In this document: one piece after another, positions 11,063-21,400 of the stretch
Layout: every line of letters starts with the position of its first letter
How positions within the stretch are numbered: position 1 is the first letter of the stretch
NCBI GenBank assembly: GCA_039105265.1
Contig: JAPFFF010000031.1
Span: 868,001 to 932,000, forward strand
DNA: 64,000 nucleotides
Direction: 5' to 3'
Origin: Tritrichomonas musculus
Taxonomy: Eukaryota; Parabasalia; Tritrichomonadida; Tritrichomonadidae
The notes under the pieces: model-generated
Databases searched by the model: none
Told to the model about the DNA's origin: nothing
What the model saw: only the letters and a program-made list of their open reading frames with translations
Made by a program: the position numbers and the translations under genes

Positions 11063-12868
11063 ATGAAAGCTAAAGTAATTTTTTCTAATTTTTTTACACC
11101 TGAAAAAGCAGATTCTGCTCGTAAATTACTTGAACAACTCCACATAGAGCCAGTTGATCAAAGTGATGACGAATCATTACCCAAAATAAAGATTATTACG
11201 AAATCGATCAATGAAATTCCATATAATAATACTCCGGAATGCCTAACAGTAACCCCACTTTGTTTGCAATATATAATTTCAGCTAATGAGTCGCCCCAAA
11301 AATCTGATGAAACATCAAATTCCTCAGAAATATTAATTTCAAATCCTTTTGAGTTAGAAAAGCATGGAAACTTCTTCTTCAATTTATTTCTTTTTAATAA
11401 AAGATTAGCGTTTGGAAATATAAATGAAGAAGAAAAAGAAAGGTTAACGAGCAAAATAAACTATATGGGTGGGAAAGTTTTACCTATTAATAATGAAAAT
11501 ATTAGTTATATTTTAACAGAAAATAAATGCGATAATATATATCATGTTCCGCTTGTTTTACCACAATGGATCGATTGTCTTTTTGAATCGTCAGTTACAA
11601 TCAATATAAATCGCTATAGAGTTGATGAGAGCGAAGCAACTAGCGCTAATGGTTCACCAAATACTAGCTCTTCAAAACGGCACATCCTTCTAACTTTTCC
11701 AAAAAATTCAACATCAAAGCAGAGTAAAAGCACAACTTTAAAAAGTAAAAATGCAAGCAGCCAACCAGTAACTTCTCTAAAAGCTAAACCAAAGCGGGCG
11801 TCAAACAAATTTCCTACCAAAATCGATTCACGTCAAATGGTTCTAAACTTTGCTGTATCTAGCAAGCAAACAAAGAAGACACCACCGCCATCACAAGTAT
11901 CAGCATCTCAAGCAACCCAAGCACTTATCTTAACTTCAGACCAGCACTCTCAAACTAAAATCCCTTCTTCTCAATCGAAACCAAAGTTATCGCGTAAGTC
12001 TAGTCAACCAAAAACTAATGATATTTTAAAAATAGATAATTTCATGAAACTTAGTAAAAATGCTAAACCAGCTGGTTCAAATCAATTAACAATTTTGGTT
12101 GAAAATGAAAATGGAAATATAAAAAAAGATGATAACAATGATGATAATAATGAATACTATAATGAATATGATAGTAATGATGAAGCTATTGAGCCAGAAA
12201 TAGTTAAGTATGATAAAATATTACAGAAAAATGTTCAAAAGCGGATAGATCAGCATAATCAAAGACTTCGTGGGAAATTAGTAGATCCGGAAAATATTTC
12301 AGACGATGAAGATCTAAGTGTCCCAGCCTTAAATTCAAAAAATATTAAAAATAATACTAATAGCGGAGATACAAAAATATCATCTCTTAAAAAATTATCT
12401 ATGCTTCCTACAATACTTAATTCAATGACAGAAAATCATCATCTTTCATCCGATAATGATGGTGAGGATGATGATAATAATAAAAAAAGCCGTAGCAATT
12501 ATAATCTTCAGGCAAGCAATCAATGGGAAAATAAACAAAAAGAACTTGTTGATTTTTCTTCTGATTATGACTCTGTATCGCCTAAAAGATTAAAGGGTAA
12601 TAATAATGATATTTCAATTGCAAATAATAAAATTAGCGATTATTTAGCTAAGGGTTATGAAAGTGTTTTGTTAGATGATTTAACCAGTTTTAGCCAATCA
12701 ACAGGAGAGTCTCAAAGTTCAATTTTTATGTCAAATGTTTATTATGATAAAGAACCAAAAAAAATTCCAGGCAACGATGACTCACAAAAGACAGAATCGA
12801 TAGAAAAAGATCCTCTACTTGACTGTTGGGATATGCTTCAAACTGATGTTAATGTTAATAACCAGTAG
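11063..12868 (+). CDS. BRCT-domain protein with long disordered tail
   Basis: A 601-residue protein. Residues about 101-185 fit a BRCT domain: the hydrophobic first strand (FFFNLFLFNKRLAFG), the GGK turn (YMGGKVLP), the ISYILTENK strand and the signature tryptophan in VLPQWIDCLFES. Residues 2-80 look like a second, more divergent BRCT repeat. The remaining 400 residues are low-complexity and Ser/Lys/Asn/Asp-rich with many SQ/TQ dipeptides, as expected for a DNA-damage-response scaffold or checkpoint mediator. BRCT pairs bind phosphoproteins, so a nuclear role in damage signalling or replication is likely, but no specific orthologue (TopBP1, MDC1, XRCC1) can be chosen. The start is the first ATG after a stop-rich leader. 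Confidence 0.7.
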   Translation: MKAKVIFSNFFTPEKADSARKLLEQLHIEPVDQSDDESLPKIKIITKSINEIPYNNTPECLTVTPLCLQYIISANESPQKSDETSNSSEILISNPFELEKHGNFFFNLFLFNKRLAFGNINEEEKERLTSKINYMGGKVLPINNENISYILTENKCDNIYHVPLVLPQWIDCLFESSVTININRYRVDESEATSANGSPNTSSSKRHILLTFPKNSTSKQSKSTTLKSKNASSQPVTSLKAKPKRASNKFPTKIDSRQMVLNFAVSSKQTKKTPPPSQVSASQATQALILTSDQHSQTKIPSSQSKPKLSRKSSQPKTNDILKIDNFMKLSKNAKPAGSNQLTILVENENGNIKKDDNNDDNNEYYNEYDSNDEAIEPEIVKYDKILQKNVQKRIDQHNQRLRGKLVDPENISDDEDLSVPALNSKNIKNNTNSGDTKISSLKKLSMLPTILNSMTENHHLSSDNDGEDDDNNKKSRSNYNLQASNQWENKQKELVDFSSDYDSVSPKRLKGNNNDISIANNKISDYLAKGYESVLLDDLTSFSQSTGESQSSIFMSNVYYDKEPKKIPGNDDSQKTESIEKDPLLDCWDMLQTDVNVNNQ

Positions 12869-13021
12869 GTTCTTATTTAATATCTGTTTTTGTTATTTAA
12901 TTTATTAAAATATAATTAAGTTGATTTGATTTATTAGATATCTTCTTTTGATTATATTTGTGTTCGTATGAAGGAAATGCTTATTAAGCCCTACGAGTAA
13001 TTAAAAAAAAATATTTTTTGC

Positions 13022-13145
13022 ATTTTAATAATTCTGTTTTAATTTAAAACAGAGGGGCTGTAGCATAATGGTATTGCGTGAGACTCCAGATCTCAAGGTT
13101 GGGGGTTCGACTCCCTTCGGCCTCATTTTAATAATTCTGTTTTAA
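13022..13145. repeat. 21-bp perfect direct repeats flanking tRNA-Trp
   Basis: An identical 21-bp sequence beginning ATTTTAATAATTCTG lies at 13022-13042 and 13125-13145, immediately either side of the tRNA-Trp gene. The second copy shares its first A with the tRNA discriminator base. The unit between the copies (13043-13124) is the tRNA plus 11 bp of leader, so the repeats look like a target-site duplication or a local duplication scar. Confidence 0.8.
13054..13125 (+). tRNA. tRNA-Trp (CCA)
   Basis: The 72-nt cloverleaf folds fully: acceptor 13054-13060 pairs with 13118-13124 (with G-T wobbles), discriminator A at 13125, D arm GCATAATGGTATTGC, anticodon stem TGAGA/TCTCA around loop CTCCAGA (anticodon CCA at 13086-13088), and T arm GGGGG-TTCGACT-CCCTT. 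There is no intron. The TTTT right after the gene is a Pol III terminator. CCA reads UGG, tryptophan. Confidence 0.95.
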
Positions 13146-13293
13146 ATATTGTAATTATTATTTCAATATTTAATGAAGTTCTCATGATAGATTTAAAAAT
13201 TTATTCTTTTTAAAGTATTATATTAATTAAAACCGAAGATGATCATTATCACTAACAATATTGTAAAGCAAAATAATTCTTGATTTAAGTTTA

Positions 13294-14028
13294 TTATTTT
13301 ATCTTAGATAAATATATTTCCCTTCTAATTTCTGGGTTTTCTTGGATATGCTTTTTAATGGCATTTATAATAATAATTGAATTTTTCGAAAAATTTTTGA
13401 AAAACAAATCAATCGATCGTTTTTCTCTACGTGTCATTTCTCGAAGACCGATTGAACTGCACACTACGTGATACAGTTTCAGAACATATTTTTTGTCGCA
13501 TTTTGTTGAAAGGCCGCAAGCACGATAAAAAGCATCTTTAAAAAGAACCTCATCACTTTTCAGAGATAACATATTTTTTCTTCGGGAATTTGCCCGAAGG
13601 CATACGTCATCTTTTTTATGATGAGGTATTAAAGTGCTTTTCATGAATGTACCCTTTGAATCAATTTTTTGGGATTCAATTGGTTGGGTAAAAAAATTTA
13701 AGTTTTGATTGGTATTATTTATATCAATAATATCATCTTGATTGGTATTCGCATTCTTCACTGCGTCGTCATCGTCATCGTTGGAACTTAATTTCGGTGA
13801 TTTAATATCAGAATTAAAAAAATCAATGCTAGGAAAATCTATATTTCTTTCATCTTGCAAAAAAGATGTATCATCGTTAAATTCATAATTGTAATCATTT
13901 TCGTCATCCACGCTTTGAAAATAATTTATGTAATCATAAATATCAACGTTGCAAACCACGTTATCTGGAGGTTGAGTAAATGATGATTTGTCATTTTTTT
14001 TCTTTTTGTTGTTATTGTTATCTTTCAT
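13294..14028 (-). CDS. Unrecognised acidic, Asn/Asp-rich protein
   Basis: A 244-residue protein that I do not recognise. Residues 1-120 are low-complexity (poly-Asn, Asp, Lys). The last 85 residues, from about LFKDAFYRACGLSTKC, are ordered-looking, basic and helical, with a TRREKRSIDLFFKNF segment that could be a small nucleic-acid- or protein-binding fold. No signal peptide or membrane segment is present. An initiator-like TCATTC lies 18-23 nt upstream of the ATG, supporting a real gene and this start. It stands alone, convergent with tRNA-Trp. Confidence 0.6.
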   Translation of the reverse strand: MKDNNNNKKKKNDKSSFTQPPDNVVCNVDIYDYINYFQSVDDENDYNYEFNDDTSFLQDERNIDFPSIDFFNSDIKSPKLSSNDDDDDAVKNANTNQDDIIDINNTNQNLNFFTQPIESQKIDSKGTFMKSTLIPHHKKDDVCLRANSRRKNMLSLKSDEVLFKDAFYRACGLSTKCDKKYVLKLYHVVCSSIGLREMTRREKRSIDLFFKNFSKNSIIIINAIKKHIQENPEIRREIYLSKIK

Positions 14029-14045
14029 CCCAGGCTAAAAGAATA

Positions 14046-14051
14046 GAATGA
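14046..14051 (-). promoter_or_regulatory. Putative initiator (Inr) TCATTC
   Basis: On the minus strand TCATTC fits the trichomonad initiator consensus TCA(+1)Y-W-Y and lies 18-23 nt upstream of the 14028 ATG, the short 5' UTR distance known for parabasalids. It is a short motif in AT-rich DNA, so support is moderate. Confidence 0.4.
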
Positions 14052-14602
14052 ACTCATAAAATTGCATTTTATACATAAGAAACTATGAATTCAAAAAGTC
14101 ATAAAATTTGTTTTTCAAATAAGACATCGATGTCATGAAAAAGCATTGAATTTAAAAAATGAATAATATGAGCAATTTAATATATCTGATGCTGGAAAGC
14201 ATCATATTAATTTCAAGTAATTTTTTCTTTATCCTTCTAGCCTAATAATTGCATTTTTTAAAAAAAATAATTAAATGATATGTTTATGTAGATGTGAAAT
14301 ATAGTTATCATCAAAAAATATTCAAAATATACTCTCTTTTGTGTGGAAATACTTTTTTAAAACAAAATATTATCAATGGCATTAGTTGATATGCTTTCTT
14401 TTTTTTTCTCAATGTTTCTATCTTTCTATTCTGTGAGTATCAAACATCTATCATATGGCATTAAAGTATATATCATAAAATAAAAAGATATATAGTCATT
14501 GATAAAGAGGTAATCCATGTTTTCATTATTTTGAAATTTCATTCAAAATAATTTTAATTTTCAGAAAAATTTTTGAATTAATATCTTTATAAAATATTTT
14601 AA
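14052..14602. other. Divergent intergenic region
   Basis: About 550 bp between divergent genes. I see no open frame or repeat; it must hold both upstream regions. Confidence 0.5.
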
Positions 14603-15238
14603 ATGACGGAAAAGGCACGAGTTTTGCTTCTTGGAGATTCTTTTGTTGGTAAAACATCAATTTCAAACTACATTTCTAAAGGAGAATTTTGCCCATTTAC
14701 AAAACCAACAACTGCTGTTGGTTTTATTGTTATTCATGTTGATGAAACATTTGATATACAATTATGGGATACAGCAGGTATGGAACGGTATAGATCATTA
14801 AATAAAGTTTACTTTCGTGAAGCCTCGGGTGCTTTATTAGTATTTGATTTTTCATCCAAAGCAAGTTTTGACAATATTTCAACTTGGCGTGATGATTTTA
14901 TAAATGGAGAATCTTTGCAGAATTCGGTTTTGTTTCTTGTCGGAAACAAACATGACTGTGTAACAGGAGAAGATATTAATATTCAACCAAATATAAATGA
15001 AAATCAAAATGAATCACCTATTTTGAACTCACAAAAGAAGCTTGTTCAAGAAGTAAGCGAAGATGAAGCCGCTAAATTTGCAACAGAAAATGGAATGCAG
15101 TATTTTGCTATATCAGCTTTAACTGGAGAAGGAATAAGTGAGCTTATTCAAGCTATCCAAACGACAGTTCCTCGTCGCCGTATTAATTCCGAAGAATTGC
15201 CATTAGCCAAAGCCGATGGCAAAAAAAATTGTTGTTAG
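14603..15238 (+). CDS. Rab-like small GTPase with Met in place of switch II Gln
   Basis: A 211-residue Ras-superfamily GTPase. G1 is GDSFVGKT (residues 11-18), G3 is WDTAGMER (55-62), G4 is NKHD (115-118) and G5 is the SAL of ISALTGEG. The C terminus KKNCC carries two cysteines for geranylgeranylation, so it should act on membranes in vesicle traffic. Two oddities: the catalytic switch II Gln (DTAGQE in most Rabs) is Met60, which should slow intrinsic GTP hydrolysis, and about 25 Asn/Glu-rich residues are inserted between G4 and G5. The subfamily is unclear; trichomonads have very expanded Rab families. The frame is intact. Confidence 0.9.
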   Translation: MTEKARVLLLGDSFVGKTSISNYISKGEFCPFTKPTTAVGFIVIHVDETFDIQLWDTAGMERYRSLNKVYFREASGALLVFDFSSKASFDNISTWRDDFINGESLQNSVLFLVGNKHDCVTGEDINIQPNINENQNESPILNSQKKLVQEVSEDEAAKFATENGMQYFAISALTGEGISELIQAIQTTVPRRRINSEELPLAKADGKKNCC

Positions 15239-15862
15239 CACTTCATTCATAATTTATTGTTCATAAATATTCATAAAATGTACTATATATATATATTAGA
15301 GGACTCGCGTATATTATTATAATGAATCACCTATATATTTTATTTTTCTTTATTCATATTTAAAGGTTTAAAATATAAACAAAGTATATTGTTATAGTAT
15401 ATACATGTTAAATTTACACAAAAAATACGTATCTGCTAAAATTATTCTCAATCAAATGCATTTTTTAAAAAAATTTATTCAATAAAATATATTTTATTAT
15501 TATAAATTATATATTATGATTAAATTTTGAATTATTTTCTTAAGAATCAAAATAAATAACAGGATAAAAAAGAAATAAATATATAACTTTTTGAGTATAA
15601 AATCATATATAGAATTATTTATGTATTATTTTTTTGATATTTTGGGAATAATTATTAAAAATTTTGTTAAATATCATAATAAAATAATATTTATTTTTAA
15701 AAATTAAGTATTGTTCAATGATTATTTTTTTTTCATCACAGTAATAATATTTTAAATTTTTTTTTGATTTGTGAAAATTATTGAAATATTGAATTAAATA
15801 AAAAGATTTTCAATTCAATTCAAATTTGATAGGATTAACTTTTTCTTAGCTTTTTTCAACTG
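15239..15862. other. AT-rich intergenic region
   Basis: The 624 bp are dominated by A/T runs and short TA repeats. No gene, RNA or clear repeat is seen. Confidence 0.55.
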
Positions 15863-16717
15863 ATGACTGAAGACTCTTCACCTATTGAACTTAGCATCAG
15901 CCTCAATGCATTCAAAAAGAACATCCCATACAAGCACCCATCGATGCCAAAGTCTGTTCCTGTTTTTATTCATGGTGATGTTATTAAAGGAAAGTTTTCA
16001 ATCAAACTCAAAGAAGGTACCTCTATTCAGCACAAAGGAATTTCAATTTCTTTAATTGGTAAGTATGATGGACCATCTTCGCCGACTGTTGATCCGTTTT
16101 TTTCAAATGTGCTCCAACTTTTACCACCATCCAAATTATCAATATCAATTAATTCCACATATAACTTTGGAAGATTATCTTTACCATGTGGTTCATATTA
16201 TGGAACATGTTTTTCTCTTATTTATTACGTGGAAATCAAAGTTGACCGCGGTGCTCAATCAATAGTTAAAAGAAAACATTTTTACCATATTAAGCCTCAA
16301 AAATTTCAAAAAACTCCTCTTGTTAAAGGAATTGGAATTACGAATGTACTTCATATGGATATCATATTTGATTCAACAACTGTTGATCCTCGGATTGGTT
16401 TCATTGGATCTCTTTATTTTGAGCTTTTCAAGCTTCGAATTGTCAGCGTTTCATTTGAAATCGTTCAACGTGAAGGTGATATATTTGAATATAAAAAAGA
16501 TACAACTCTTGTTACATTTGAAGTGCTTGATGGTGCTCCAGTCCGTGGAACACTGATTCCAATTCGATTTTTCACTGGATCACTCAATTTATGGCCTGCT
16601 CCAAGAAATGATAAAATCACTGTTGAATATTTCATTAAAGTTCATGCAGTTGATGAAACAGGAGCAATTTATGTTAAACTTCACCCTGTGAATTTTGTTT
16701 TTCAATTACATCAATAA
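15863..16717 (+). CDS. VPS26: VPS26 retromer subunit
   Basis: A 284-residue arrestin-fold protein. The N-terminal half has the VPS26 pattern around residues 40-66 (GDVIKGKFSIKLKEGTSIQHKGI). The C-terminal half is close to canonical VPS26A/B: GITNVLHMDIIF, then the family hallmark DGAPVRGTLIPIRFF near residue 230, and a final strand-rich lobe. VPS26 joins VPS35 and VPS29 on endosomes to recycle cargo to the Golgi or plasma membrane. Length is slightly shorter than the usual ~300-330. The stop codon lies in the context TAAAAA, matching the TAAA polyadenylation signal known to overlap stops in trichomonads. The neighbouring Rab is a plausible pathway partner, but the two genes are 624 bp apart with no operon sign. 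Confidence 0.92.
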   Translation: MTEDSSPIELSISLNAFKKNIPYKHPSMPKSVPVFIHGDVIKGKFSIKLKEGTSIQHKGISISLIGKYDGPSSPTVDPFFSNVLQLLPPSKLSISINSTYNFGRLSLPCGSYYGTCFSLIYYVEIKVDRGAQSIVKRKHFYHIKPQKFQKTPLVKGIGITNVLHMDIIFDSTTVDPRIGFIGSLYFELFKLRIVSVSFEIVQREGDIFEYKKDTTLVTFEVLDGAPVRGTLIPIRFFTGSLNLWPAPRNDKITVEYFIKVHAVDETGAIYVKLHPVNFVFQLHQ

Positions 16718-17539
16718 AAAGTATCTGTCTTCTTTTCTATAAAAAAAAATCATCTTATTTTATAAATTATCTGTTTGTTACTGATCATGAAAAGTGCTCA
16801 CTTCAAAATGTTGGAGTTGGAATCCACTAGAAAATCTTTTTTCTGGTGAAATATTTGATCTCTTATTTAATGAATTTTGGTATTTCATTGAAGATTTTGA
16901 TGAGCAAGAAGTCAATATTTTTCTGTAATCATTTCGAGACGAAAGCAAAGATAGCAATTTGGTATTAGGCAAAAAATCTATAGCCAAATTGAACAATGAA
17001 CTAAAAAAAGAAATACAAAATACCAATTGAAAAGGAACACTCCAGAAAGATGAATCAAATTTAATCAGGGAAAAAATGAAATTAAAGAAAAAAAACTCAA
17101 AAATAGAAAAGAACAAAATTCAGTAATTGCCTTCTTTTGAATACTCATTGAAAGAAGTAATAAGGATTGTTGTTGCTGGAGCTTCTGAATCTGAAAAAGG
17201 ATTGTTGAACATATTGTCTCTTATATTGAATGTATTACTCATCCATGAAGATGGTAGGTTTTTGCTCTACGATTTCTTTTTAGTCTTTGTTACTAGGTCC
17301 AAATTCAAATTTCATCATACTCATACGCTTAATGAAATATTTATATACACATGGAATATCTTCATTAAGTTCTTTGGTATTAAACAATCATGTATTATGA
17401 TTAAGAGGCAGTAATGAGATTACTGTTTTATAATATTTAGCTTTTTCTAGTTGAGATAGTTCATATTTCAATTTATTCATATCATTCATCTCACACAATT
17501 CTGTCATTTAGGTCAAATTAAAAAACAAAGAAAACATAT
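16718..17539. other. Gene-free region with weak coding remnants
   Basis: Open frames of 95-112 codons occur on both strands but have AT-driven composition and no recognisable domain. It may include more decayed sequence from the element to its right. No clear feature. Confidence 0.4.
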
Positions 17540-18208
17540 AATAATTTCATTTCTTCACTATCTTATACAGTGAACACATTTTGCCATTAGTCTTAACATA
17601 TCTCATCTTAATCTCGTATCCATCTGGAATCATTTTCACATCTATTCCATTATAATCATAAAACTCTCTTTCCAGATAAATCCATATTTGTAGTTGTTAC
17701 ATTCATGTTTATATCAATCATAATATTTATGTTTTCTTTGATCTCGATGTTGAGATCATCATCTGAATTATTTGCTTCGCAATGTCCAGAAACTTGATCA
17801 TCATTCATCTCATCATCTATATCTATCTTACCTAATATCAAATTCCCCAATTTGCATAATTATTCAAACCAATTGGCATTACGCAATATTGCGTAATTTA
17901 TTCAATTATCTCTCATATCTATTGTTTTTAGATTCATCGAAAGTTGGGAATCAAAAAACTTTTTGAGGTGATAAGCTAGCTATAAACAGAAAATATGCAT
18001 AAAGTCGTATTTTTTTTCGATTTCGACCAAGATATTCTTTAACGCAGGATAAGGTATCAATGTCCTCTTTAATGGACAGTCCATTTGGATAGATGAAGTC
18101 GATATAACAACATCAGCATTCTTGTAGAACAAGCCATCTTCACTTAACTTAGCATCCTTATCATCAGCTGCATATAAAGCCACCTTACATCTTTCTTTAA
18201 GACAATTA

Positions 18209-19487
18209 TAGGGTGTTTCATATGTTTTTACAATTTTGACTTAGAATTTTAAACTATGAAGTATAAATTATACGTTATCATATATTACATGTGAATAATC
18301 ATCTGATGAAGTTTCAAGTTGATTTTTTGGATATTGAATGAATTACGATCATTTTTTTTAGGTATAAGACGTTAAGACTGTACGTTAAATAAAAATGCAA
18401 AGAAACTTTATAAAGAAGCTTTCAAATGAAGGACATAAACCAATTGAAATTAAAAGTAAATTGGATATTCAGTATGGTAAAAGTGCCCTCTGTTTGAAAA
18501 GCGTATATAATTGGTATAATCTATTCAAGCTAGGATATGAAAGCACAGAAGATGATGACAGGTCAGGTAGACCATATGATGAGCAATTGGCCATTACAAT
18601 TGACCATATATTTGAAGAGGAACCGTATTCATCAATACGATGCATTGTACACAATGTAAACAGTAATCTTGCTACTGTTTATCGATATGTTACTCTATAT
18701 CTTCAAGAGTTTACAGGCATTCTAAATACGTACCACATTTTTTAAATGAATTTCAAAAAGAGAAAAGAGTGAATGAATGTACACTGCTTTTAACAATTTT
18801 AAGTGAAAGTGAGGAACTGGGTTTTATTAATATTTTCACAGGTGACGAGTCCTGGTTCTACATCAAGTTTAATCAAAAAGGTGCATGGATTCTGCCAGAT
18901 GAAAAAGTTCCATTTTTTGAAAACCCACGGTTTCAATTGAGAAAATTTATTTTAACCGTTATTTGGGGAATAAACGGTATCCATGTGATTGATATAATGG
19001 ATTCAGGCCTATCATTCAATTCTGATTATTTCATTATACACATCTTATGCCAAATTGAACAAATTAAAATTCAAAAAAACAGATATAGAAAGAGAATAAA
19101 ATATTATATGCATTTAGATAATTGTAAAGTACACAATTCAAAAGCCACACAACAAAAAGTCGATAGTATTCACTTTTTGAGGGCCCCACATCCACCATAT
19201 TCACCTGATGTTGCACCCTCTGACTTTTTCCTATTTGGATACGTTAAAAAAAAAATTAGAAGGACAAGAATTCGACGGTCCTGATTCATTATTAGATGCA
19301 ATTATTGAAATTATCGAAGGAATTCCAAAGGACACTTTGAAAGAAGTTTTTTTTGAATGGATGAACAGATGCAGGCAAGTTATTCAAAATGGAGGAGATT
19401 ATAAAACATAATAAAAATTAATTTTATATTTATTTTATTAAATTATTATTTTTTATATCAAATTGTAAAAACATATGAAACATCCTA
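18209..19487 (+). mobile_element. Mariner element with both TIRs and TA target
   Basis: A ~1.28 kb element. The left end reads GGGTGTTTCATATGTTTTTA and the right end, reverse-complemented, reads the same with one early mismatch (about 28 bp TIRs, 18211-18238 and 19458-19485). Each end is bounded by TA, the mariner target duplication. It encodes a broken DD34D transposase on the plus strand. It lies inside the decayed helicase gene, so it is the younger of the two. Confidence 0.88.
18395..19411 (+). pseudogene. Mariner DD34D transposase, frameshifted
   Basis: The N-terminal part (18395-18745) has the helix-turn-helix region ending in the DRSGRP linker motif. The catalytic part (18769-19284) has FTGDESWF (first Asp), MHLDNCKVHN (second Asp) and PPYSPDVAPSDFFLFG (third Asp); the second and third are separated by 34 residues, the mariner DD34D triad. 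The tail continues to 19411 (WMNRCRQVIQNGGDY). The frame changes near 18735 and again at the A-run near 19245, so no full transposase is made. Catalytic residues are all still present, suggesting recent inactivation. Confidence 0.88.
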
Positions 19488-20450
19488 TACTTAATGAATT
19501 ACATTCTATCTTATCATCTATCTTAACTAAAATCTAATCATAATTCATTCTATTTCTATCGATTAAAATAATTATCAACCAGCTGTTCACTAACATCTGG
19601 AATAAACTAACATAGATATTTCGTATTTATCTTCAATACAAGGATTAATAATTATATATTATTTCAAGAAAGCGAAATACTTAATATCATAAGCACTTGA
19701 ACTTATTAATGCGACTTTATCAGATTCCTTAATTATCTCAAATAAACTAATATGGTTTAATAAAAAGTGGGTTTCATCTATTACCAAGAAAGTAACAAGT
19801 CCTTGTTTTCCATCATAGTCTTCTTCGATTAAATCACCTAAACATATAGATGAGGTGCAGTATGTTGTAGTATTAGATTAACTTCATAGTTAACTGCTTT
19901 ATCCTTAACACATATTCGTAAGGACTTGTTGTTAATTAGTGGAGTCAAATTAGTATATAATTCTTCAGCTATATTAACAGTTAGAACTATTACAATAAAC
20001 TTATTGTATTTATGAACAGAAATCCATATCCTTATAGCAGTCGATTTTCCAGAACCAATTAGAGTTTAACAGATGAATCTCTTAATTCAAATTCGCTTAG
20101 TCATCTTATATAAATCTTATTTGTTATCATTCATACAATAATATGCATCAACATCGCAATCAATTAAATCACCATCTTCATTATACTCTTCACTTGGTTC
20201 TCCATTAGTTAAATGCTTAAGTGAGGCATCATTAGCCATATGTCAATTAAGATTTGGTAATTCATTATATGTTGTATATAGAATGTTTACATTAGATGTT
20301 GTAGCTTTTTCATTGTCTCAGCCAAGTTCGCTTTGTGAATCACCATTTGTATTGCAAATTTCATATGGAGTACACTTAAAATCATCTAACTACTGGTATG
20401 AATGTCCACTATCTTCATGAGATGTTCGTATAGCATTATGTTCAGTGTCA

Positions 20451-21400
20451 TTTAGTTTAAATAAATAAATTTTTTTTTATCAATATACATATTACATTGT
20501 TTATACAATAATTTAACATAGTAACCAAATGTTATCTATAATAATTGCTTATTTTCTCATTATTATAGGTTCTCGCTATTGAATTCATCATATATTTATA
20601 TGTTTTGGACTCTCTCAAAATAGTCTAATTTCACCAGAATTAGTAGATAGCGTGATTGCATCCACTTATCAATACGTGGTACAGAGATGGCAGCTACTTA
20701 TCAGATACATCAATAGAATGGTATAGTATGTGGTTAAATAAATGCCACAATAAGATAGTGCTAATACAAGATCGACCTTATTTAGATGAAAACCTCTCAG
20801 GAGGTCCAAAACATAAGAAAAATATGTGCATCGACTAGTTAGGACTTGTGTTTACAAAATGTGGGCTTTTGGGAGGTGTATAAAGCTATCGAATAGCCTT
20901 GGAAAGCCTCTGGAACATACTTGAGGAGGGCAGAGCTATATATCAGAGGCCCCACACTTAATATTTTTACTTTTCAAAAAAATTTTCATAGCAAATCTAT
21001 CAAATACTAGAAGAAATTTTTTTGAAATGTTATATTGCCAAAGCAAAAGCAAAATAAAACTAAACAAAAAACAAATAATTATTATTTTCATTTAAATTTC
21101 AATCCCAAAAAAAGTATCATATTTTAAATTCGGTTTTTTCAATTGATATGAACTTAATAAATATAAAATCAATTGTTGATTGATGAATTTTTTATTATTT
21201 CATAAGATATTTAAATAACAATCAAATCGAAAAATTGAATTAAAATTGAATAAAAATAAACCTCCATTCAATTTTCATCATTGAAAAAAGGGTGGTGGTG
21301 AAATTATTGAAAGTGATGGTAAAAAAAAAAAAAAAAAAAAAAATAACTTTAACAATTTTTCAAAAGATATTTACCATCATTTTCAATTTTTCTGAATAAT
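20451..21400. other. Gene-free region
   Basis: Contains a 60-codon open frame at 20656-20838 with no recognisable domain, a somewhat GC-richer patch at 20860-20960, and a run of about 20 A at 21322. It may be further fossil sequence, but I cannot assign it. Confidence 0.4.

Larger units (their letters stand above)
17540..20450 (-). pseudogene. Fossil DETH-box helicase (origin-binding-protein-like), split by a mariner
   Basis: Minus-strand coding-like fragments run from about 20450 down to 17540, interrupted at 18209-19487 by a mariner transposon. A Walker A (GSGKST) is encoded near 20040-20070 and a Walker B/DETH box (VIDETHFL) near 19770. A later segment left of the mariner (about 18000-18190) contains NADVVISTSSIQ, like the motif V region of superfamily 2 helicases of the herpesvirus-type replication origin-binding family. 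The flanks of the mariner read in the same strand and order, so the transposon landed in an already present copy. The gene is broken in several places and is not functional. It may come from a virus-like or mobile element; the family assignment is tentative. Confidence 0.55.

Noticed and set aside
16778-17116. 112-codon minus-strand frame
   Set aside because: Phe/Ser-rich because it is antisense to A-rich sequence; no domain and no start context.
17127-17414. 95-codon plus-strand frame
   Set aside because: No recognisable domain; sits in the decayed zone next to the fossil helicase.
20656-20838. 60-codon frame in a slightly GC-richer patch
   Set aside because: No domain, no partner copy in the window.
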